Of a DNA stretch of 64,000 nt, positions 60,278 through 64,000 are shown piece after piece. The notes under the pieces were generated by a model, which worked only from the letters and a program-made list of their open reading frames with translations, was not told the origin of the DNA and made no database searches. Source of the DNA: Planctellipticum sp942493135 (lineage in GTDB: Bacteria > Planctomycetota > Planctomycetia > Planctomycetales > Planctomycetaceae); contig OW818684.1 of NCBI GenBank assembly GCA_942493135.1, forward strand, positions 6,758,001-6,822,000. The letters run 5' to 3'. Both the position numbers and the translations under genes were made by a program. Numbering within the stretch: position 1 is the first letter of the stretch; each line of letters starts with the position of its first letter.

Positions 60278-61333
60278 TCATTGTCCGCCGGTTGCCTTTT
60301 TGGCCCATTCGCTGTTCGGGTAGGAGGCGACCAGCTTGGCCTGTGCGTCGAGCGCCCGGTCGTCGTGCTGCACCAGCCGCCACAACCGGGACAATTGATA
60401 CAGACTTTCCGCATGCATCGCCGACTCCTTTGCGAACAGCACGTCGACGTGCAGGTAGGCGAGAATCGCTTCTTTGGTCCGATTCAGCCCATGCAGGCAG
60501 GCCCCTTCCAGGACATACGCCTCCGCCTGGAGGGCCGAATCGTCCGCGGGGCCCTTGTTCGTCACTTCTTCGAGCGAGGTCAGCGCTTCCGCAAAGTTGT
60601 TCTGAGCGGCCAGTCCCCGGGCTCGACCGACCATGGCTTCGTACTTGCGAGCCTGCTCGGCGGGGTCGCTGCCGGCCGTCGTGATGACTTCGTCATAGAG
60701 TTTCACGGCTTCGTCTGGCTTCCCCTCGGCCGAAAGGATCCGTGCCGTCGAAATGGTGGCGGCCAGCTTGAACTCTTTCCACGGCGACTGCGCCAGGGTG
60801 TCGAACGCCGCACGGGCCGCGGCGTAGTCCCCCTTGGCGAGCTGGACCTGGCCCAGATAACCGACCGCTTCGTAGTAGCGGAAGCTGTCGCTGGCCGCTT
60901 TTTGAAATGCGGTCAGCTTCTGGATGGCTTCGTCCCGCTTCGCCGCGTCGACGAGCGCCTGCCTGGCGGTGACGCGGGCGATCAGGAACTCGATGTCGGT
61001 TTTGATGTTCGCGGAGCCGGCCTTCGCGGCTTCCTGCGATTTGGCGAGCCGGGCGAGTGCGCTTTCGAGACGGCCGCCGTTCTCGTCGCTGATTGCGACG
61101 GAGAGGTCGGGGGGGGCGTCGTCCCAGGTGATCGAGGCGATGTCGTTGGCCGGGATGACGATCGCGTCGCCGGTCTGCGGCTTGACGGTAATCTCCGTTT
61201 TGGAGACTGCGGTCACTTCGCCGCTCAGCCGTCGGCCGCCGGACTTGCGCTGGATCGTATCGGCCTGGGTTGCAGAGATTGTCAGCGACGACGCAACGAT
61301 CGCCGTCAGGCTCCATCGACTCCACTGATTCAT
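60278..61333 (-). CDS. Exported TPR-like repeat protein
   Basis: 351 residues from ATG 61333. A signal peptide (WSLTAIVASSLTISATQA) is followed by a small beta domain (GEVTAVSKTEITVKPQTGD, like a Sm-type barrel) and then TPR repeats from about residue 130 (YYEAVGYLGQVQLAKGDYAA, SAEGKPDEAVKLYDEVI, YVLEGACLHGLNRTKEAI). The order and position beside ExbB suggest an accessory periplasmic scaffold for the energised system, comparable to YbgF/CpoB beside TolQR. The frame is open to 61564 without a better start. Confidence 0.85.
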   Translation of the reverse strand: MNQWSRWSLTAIVASSLTISATQADTIQRKSGGRRLSGEVTAVSKTEITVKPQTGDAIVIPANDIASITWDDAPPDLSVAISDENGGRLESALARLAKSQEAAKAGSANIKTDIEFLIARVTARQALVDAAKRDEAIQKLTAFQKAASDSFRYYEAVGYLGQVQLAKGDYAAARAAFDTLAQSPWKEFKLAATISTARILSAEGKPDEAVKLYDEVITTAGSDPAEQARKYEAMVGRARGLAAQNNFAEALTSLEEVTNKGPADDSALQAEAYVLEGACLHGLNRTKEAILAYLHVDVLFAKESAMHAESLYQLSRLWRLVQHDDRALDAQAKLVASYPNSEWAKKATGGQ

Positions 61334-61415
61334 CAAACTGTTCCCCGCGGGAGGCGCATCTGTCGTGGAAAAACTGATACCTGGAAGGTCTCCGTCACGG
61401 GACGGAAGACGCAGT

Positions 61416-64000
61416 TTACGTTGGCTCGGGCGGCTTCGGCCGCGGGCGAGGTTTCGCCGGGGCTTCGGCGGACGAAGCCGGGCGCTTTGGAGCGGGAGTT
61501 CCGTCGTCCGTTTTTGGTCGGGTGCGGCGGGGAGGAGGAGCGGTCGGGAAGCTGGGGGCGTCAATTCCGGTCGGTACGGTGAATCCCGCCGGGACTTTGA
61601 ACGCGGGTGCGGCCTCGGGGCCGCTTCCCACCATGTGCCGGCGGGGCGTCTTGCTTCCCTTCATCATCACAAAGCCGATCCCCGCCAACCCGATCACGGC
61701 GACGACGCCGAAGATGATAAAGACCATCGAGTTCGACGCGACAGGGGACTCGGGCTCCTGCTTTGCGGCCGTGGCTTTGGCGGCTGCGGCCGCCGCCTTT
61801 TCCGCTTCGACTTCCGCGAGCGTTTCCTCGGAAACGGATGCGAAGTCCGGGCTGGCTTCCAGCTTCTTGGGCTCCTTGCCGCCGTCCGCGAGGATCAGCT
61901 GGTAGATCTCGTTCAGCCGCTCGAGTTTGTCCTCGGGCGGATCCTTCAGGATCGCGACGGTTGCGACCAGCTCCATCTCGGCGAGATCGAGATCCTTCGT
62001 CCGTTGTTCGGCGCTGGTCTGGATCTGCGCCAGTTGGCGCCGGGCGGCGGCGACGTTGTAGCGGACGTCCAGGAAACTGTCGAGGAGCTCCGGAGTCTGC
62101 TTGGACTGGTAGGCATTCTGCAGGCGGTTCGACAGATTGCCCCAGCCCCAGGCGCCGATGGTCTTGTCGCCCTTGAGGGCGGTGGCCAGATGCTTGATGG
62201 CGTCGGGGTCGCCGCTGGCGCCCCAGTCCTGAAACACGAAGGCGGCTTCCGTCTGTGCGCGGAGGTCGTTGCTGCGCTGCGCCAGGACTTCCGCCACCAG
62301 CGCCTTGGCCCCTTCGAAATCCTTCTTGAACCGGAGCGCCCGGACCTGGCGGAGCTTGACGGCGAGGAGCTGATCGGGGGGGGCGAAGTTCGGATCGGCG
62401 GCGGCGCGGCTGATGACTTCGCCGTAGGCCTGGCCGGCTTTGTCGAAGAACGTCGCGGAGCGGGAAGGGTCGCTTTCGCTGACTTCACCCAGGGCGAAGT
62501 ACGTCTCGCCGATCCAGCTCAGCGAGCCGAAGGACTGACCATCCTTTCGCTGCGCCAGGTCGTTCAGGAACGTTTCGAAGGAGCCCATCAGCTTGTTGTA
62601 GCGGTCGGTTTCGCCGTTCGTGCGGAACCGCTCCAGTTCGTCCCGCAGCAGCCGCCCCAGGCTCACATAGAGGTCGGTGATGTCGCCTCCGGCATCGCCG
62701 CCGGCGACCTTTTCCATCGCGGTCATGGTGGCGCGGGCTTCGTTCAGCTTGCCGCTGCCGATATAGCACCTCAGCAGCAGCTTGTACGATTCGGTGGCAA
62801 ATTGCCGGCCCTGTACTCCCTTGGATGGCCGCTTGCTCTCGTCGGCCACCTGCACGGCCTTGATGACGGCGTGCGGATCGTCGAGGAGCAGTTTGATGGC
62901 TTCAGCTTCCTGCCCCTGGCTGACCATGATCTGCGCCAGCGACATTTTTGCCGCGATCAGCTCTGGAGGGGCGGCGCCTTCCTTCGGCAGGGCCGCGGAC
63001 ATCTTGGCGATGCCCGTTTCGAGCGACTTGCGGGCGGTCGCCTGCCACTCGGCGAGCTGCGCCGAGGTCGGCGACTCGTCCGGTTTGCGCCCGATGCCGA
63101 GATACGCCGACCAGTACGCCTGGCCGGAGGCCATCTGGGCGTCGGCGTAGCGGGTGTCGGCCTGGGGGACCTTGGCGAACCACTCGGCAGCATCGAGGGG
63201 ACGCTTGACCTGGGTGTAGATCCGACCCAGGGTCATGCGGGCGTCGTTGGCTTTGTCACTCTCGGGCCAGCGTTCGGCGATCAGGTTGCAGGCTTTGACG
63301 ATGAAGCCCATGTCGGGCTCTTTCTGCTCCGTCGTGCCATCTTCGTCGTTGAAGGCCTGCACGAAGGCGCCCATCGCCAGGTAGGCGGCGTCAAGGCCGG
63401 CGGCGGCGGACTCTTTGTCAGCAGTGCGCGCGACGTATTGGCAGAGGATGGCGGCTTCATAGTTCTTACGCATCAGGAAGTACACGTAGCCGAGCATGTA
63501 CCGCGCCTGATTGACGTTCTTGGCTTCGTCCCCTTTGTCCGCCAGTCGCAGCGAAAGTTCGAACATCCGCGCCGCTTCGTTCAGCGTGTTGGTCAGGTCA
63601 TGTTCGAGGGTTTTGATCTCCTCGGCAGGCTGCTTCGTCTGCTTTGCGACGTCGATCTTTTTCTTGATGTCCTGAATCGGCGTAATCATCGACCGACCGA
63701 GACCGAACGCCGTGTCGAAATTCGCCGGGTCCCGTTCTTTGCCGCCGAGCTTGGCGTCCATCCGCTGGATCATTGCCATGGCGACGTCGCGGTATTCGCC
63801 GGGGAATTTGACGATGTTCTGGGCTTCGGTGCGGGCCAGCTTCCAGTTCCGTTCGGCGTCGTTTTTGGGCAGTTCGCGGTTGTCTCCCAGCAGTTCGAAG
63901 GAGCGGGCGAGTTCCCAGCGGATCCCCAGCCCGGTCCGCGTGCGGCTGGTCGGACCGTTGCCTTTCAACCATTCCTGGGCCAGATCGATCACCAGTTGGT
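61416..64000 (-). CDS. Large TPR protein with C-terminal membrane anchor (partial)
   Basis: At least 861 residues; the gene enters from beyond base 64000, so its N-terminus is missing. Most of it is helical repeats with TPR spacing (ARYMLGYVYFLMRKNYEAAI, DARMTLGRIYTQVKRPLDAA). An Ala/Lys/Glu coiled coil leads to one membrane segment (SMVFIIFGVVAVIGLAGIGFVMM) and a Pro/Arg/Lys-rich tail. It lies 82 bases before the next TPR gene in the ExbB/ExbD operon. The orientation of the tail (cytoplasmic, if the TPR part is periplasmic) is an inference. Confidence 0.88.
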   Translation of the reverse strand, partial: QLVIDLAQEWLKGNGPTSRTRTGLGIRWELARSFELLGDNRELPKNDAERNWKLARTEAQNIVKFPGEYRDVAMAMIQRMDAKLGGKERDPANFDTAFGLGRSMITPIQDIKKKIDVAKQTKQPAEEIKTLEHDLTNTLNEAARMFELSLRLADKGDEAKNVNQARYMLGYVYFLMRKNYEAAILCQYVARTADKESAAAGLDAAYLAMGAFVQAFNDEDGTTEQKEPDMGFIVKACNLIAERWPESDKANDARMTLGRIYTQVKRPLDAAEWFAKVPQADTRYADAQMASGQAYWSAYLGIGRKPDESPTSAQLAEWQATARKSLETGIAKMSAALPKEGAAPPELIAAKMSLAQIMVSQGQEAEAIKLLLDDPHAVIKAVQVADESKRPSKGVQGRQFATESYKLLLRCYIGSGKLNEARATMTAMEKVAGGDAGGDITDLYVSLGRLLRDELERFRTNGETDRYNKLMGSFETFLNDLAQRKDGQSFGSLSWIGETYFALGEVSESDPSRSATFFDKAGQAYGEVISRAAADPNFAPPDQLLAVKLRQVRALRFKKDFEGAKALVAEVLAQRSNDLRAQTEAAFVFQDWGASGDPDAIKHLATALKGDKTIGAWGWGNLSNRLQNAYQSKQTPELLDSFLDVRYNVAAARRQLAQIQTSAEQRTKDLDLAEMELVATVAILKDPPEDKLERLNEIYQLILADGGKEPKKLEASPDFASVSEETLAEVEAEKAAAAAAKATAAKQEPESPVASNSMVFIIFGVVAVIGLAGIGFVMMKGSKTPRRHMVGSGPEAAPAFKVPAGFTVPTGIDAPSFPTAPPPRRTRPKTDDGTPAPKRPASSAEAPAKPRPRPKPPEPT

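Noticed and set aside
1..64000. tRNA and rRNA genes
   Set aside because: I read both strands for cloverleaf-like TTCGA loops with matching arms and for rRNA landmarks and found none I could support; a covariance-model search would settle it.

Overview
The window looks like chromosomal DNA of a planctomycete (phylum Planctomycetota). The inference rests on gene content: a DUF1080 hydrolase, a sialate O-acetylesterase-like protein, an ExbB/ExbD/ExbD/TPR operon, a giant TPR protein, an exported S1/P1 nuclease, several small exported proteins of planctomycete type, high GC, and many GTG/TTG starts. There is no rRNA gene to confirm it. I recognised no tRNA, rRNA, CRISPR array, insertion sequence or phage module.

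Layout. 1-5.5 kb: a conserved hypothetical gene, an MFS transporter, a degenerate HPr-like protein and a HAD-phosphatase/HerA-type ATPase fusion. 6-14.5 kb: a general-stress island (PRC-barrel, PA2169-type four-helix bundle, sigma-54 activator, a five- or six-gene operon of CsbD, YqjD/ElaB-like and holin-like small proteins, YciE-type DUF892, DUF4142). Three good GG-N10-GC sigma-54 promoter matches lie beside the sigma-54 activator gene. 14.8-19.2 kb: a GntR/ABC ATPase/two paralogous permeases operon with a likely operator just upstream of the regulator start. 19.7-22.8 kb: a small exported coiled-coil protein, an amidohydrolase and an alpha/beta hydrolase, separated by REP-like hairpins and a tandem heptamer repeat. 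22.8-30.6 kb: three multidomain histidine kinases and a FadL-like outer-membrane porin. 30.7-32.8 kb: a fusion of the C-terminal half of a DXS-like transketolase to a class I terpene synthase. 33.6-41.7 kb: exported hydrolases and a 1.7-thousand-residue TPR protein. 41.9-51.8 kb: mostly housekeeping genes on the minus strand (SDR, tsaB, pcrA-like helicase, protein kinase, accD, inactive phosphoglycerate-mutase homologue, rpe, gap, PPP phosphatase). 52-57 kb: exported proteins and a three-gene cassette of a TIGR04222-type membrane protein with a Cys/Gly tail, an MNIO (DUF692) enzyme and its small partner. 57.2-64 kb: a frameshifted SGNH hydrolase and an ExbB/ExbD/TPR operon that runs off the window.

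The two most promising unexplained systems are (i) the MNIO cassette, where the likely substrate is the cysteine-rich tail of a membrane protein instead of a free small peptide, and (ii) the DXS-half/terpene-synthase fusion, which keeps all three terpene-synthase hallmarks but lacks the thiamine-diphosphate-binding half of DXS. Several other genes have altered catalytic residues: HPr with His and Arg exchanged, a receiver with Asn for Asp, and a histidine phosphatase without its histidines. Several families of small hairpin repeats are dispersed between genes, mostly where genes converge.
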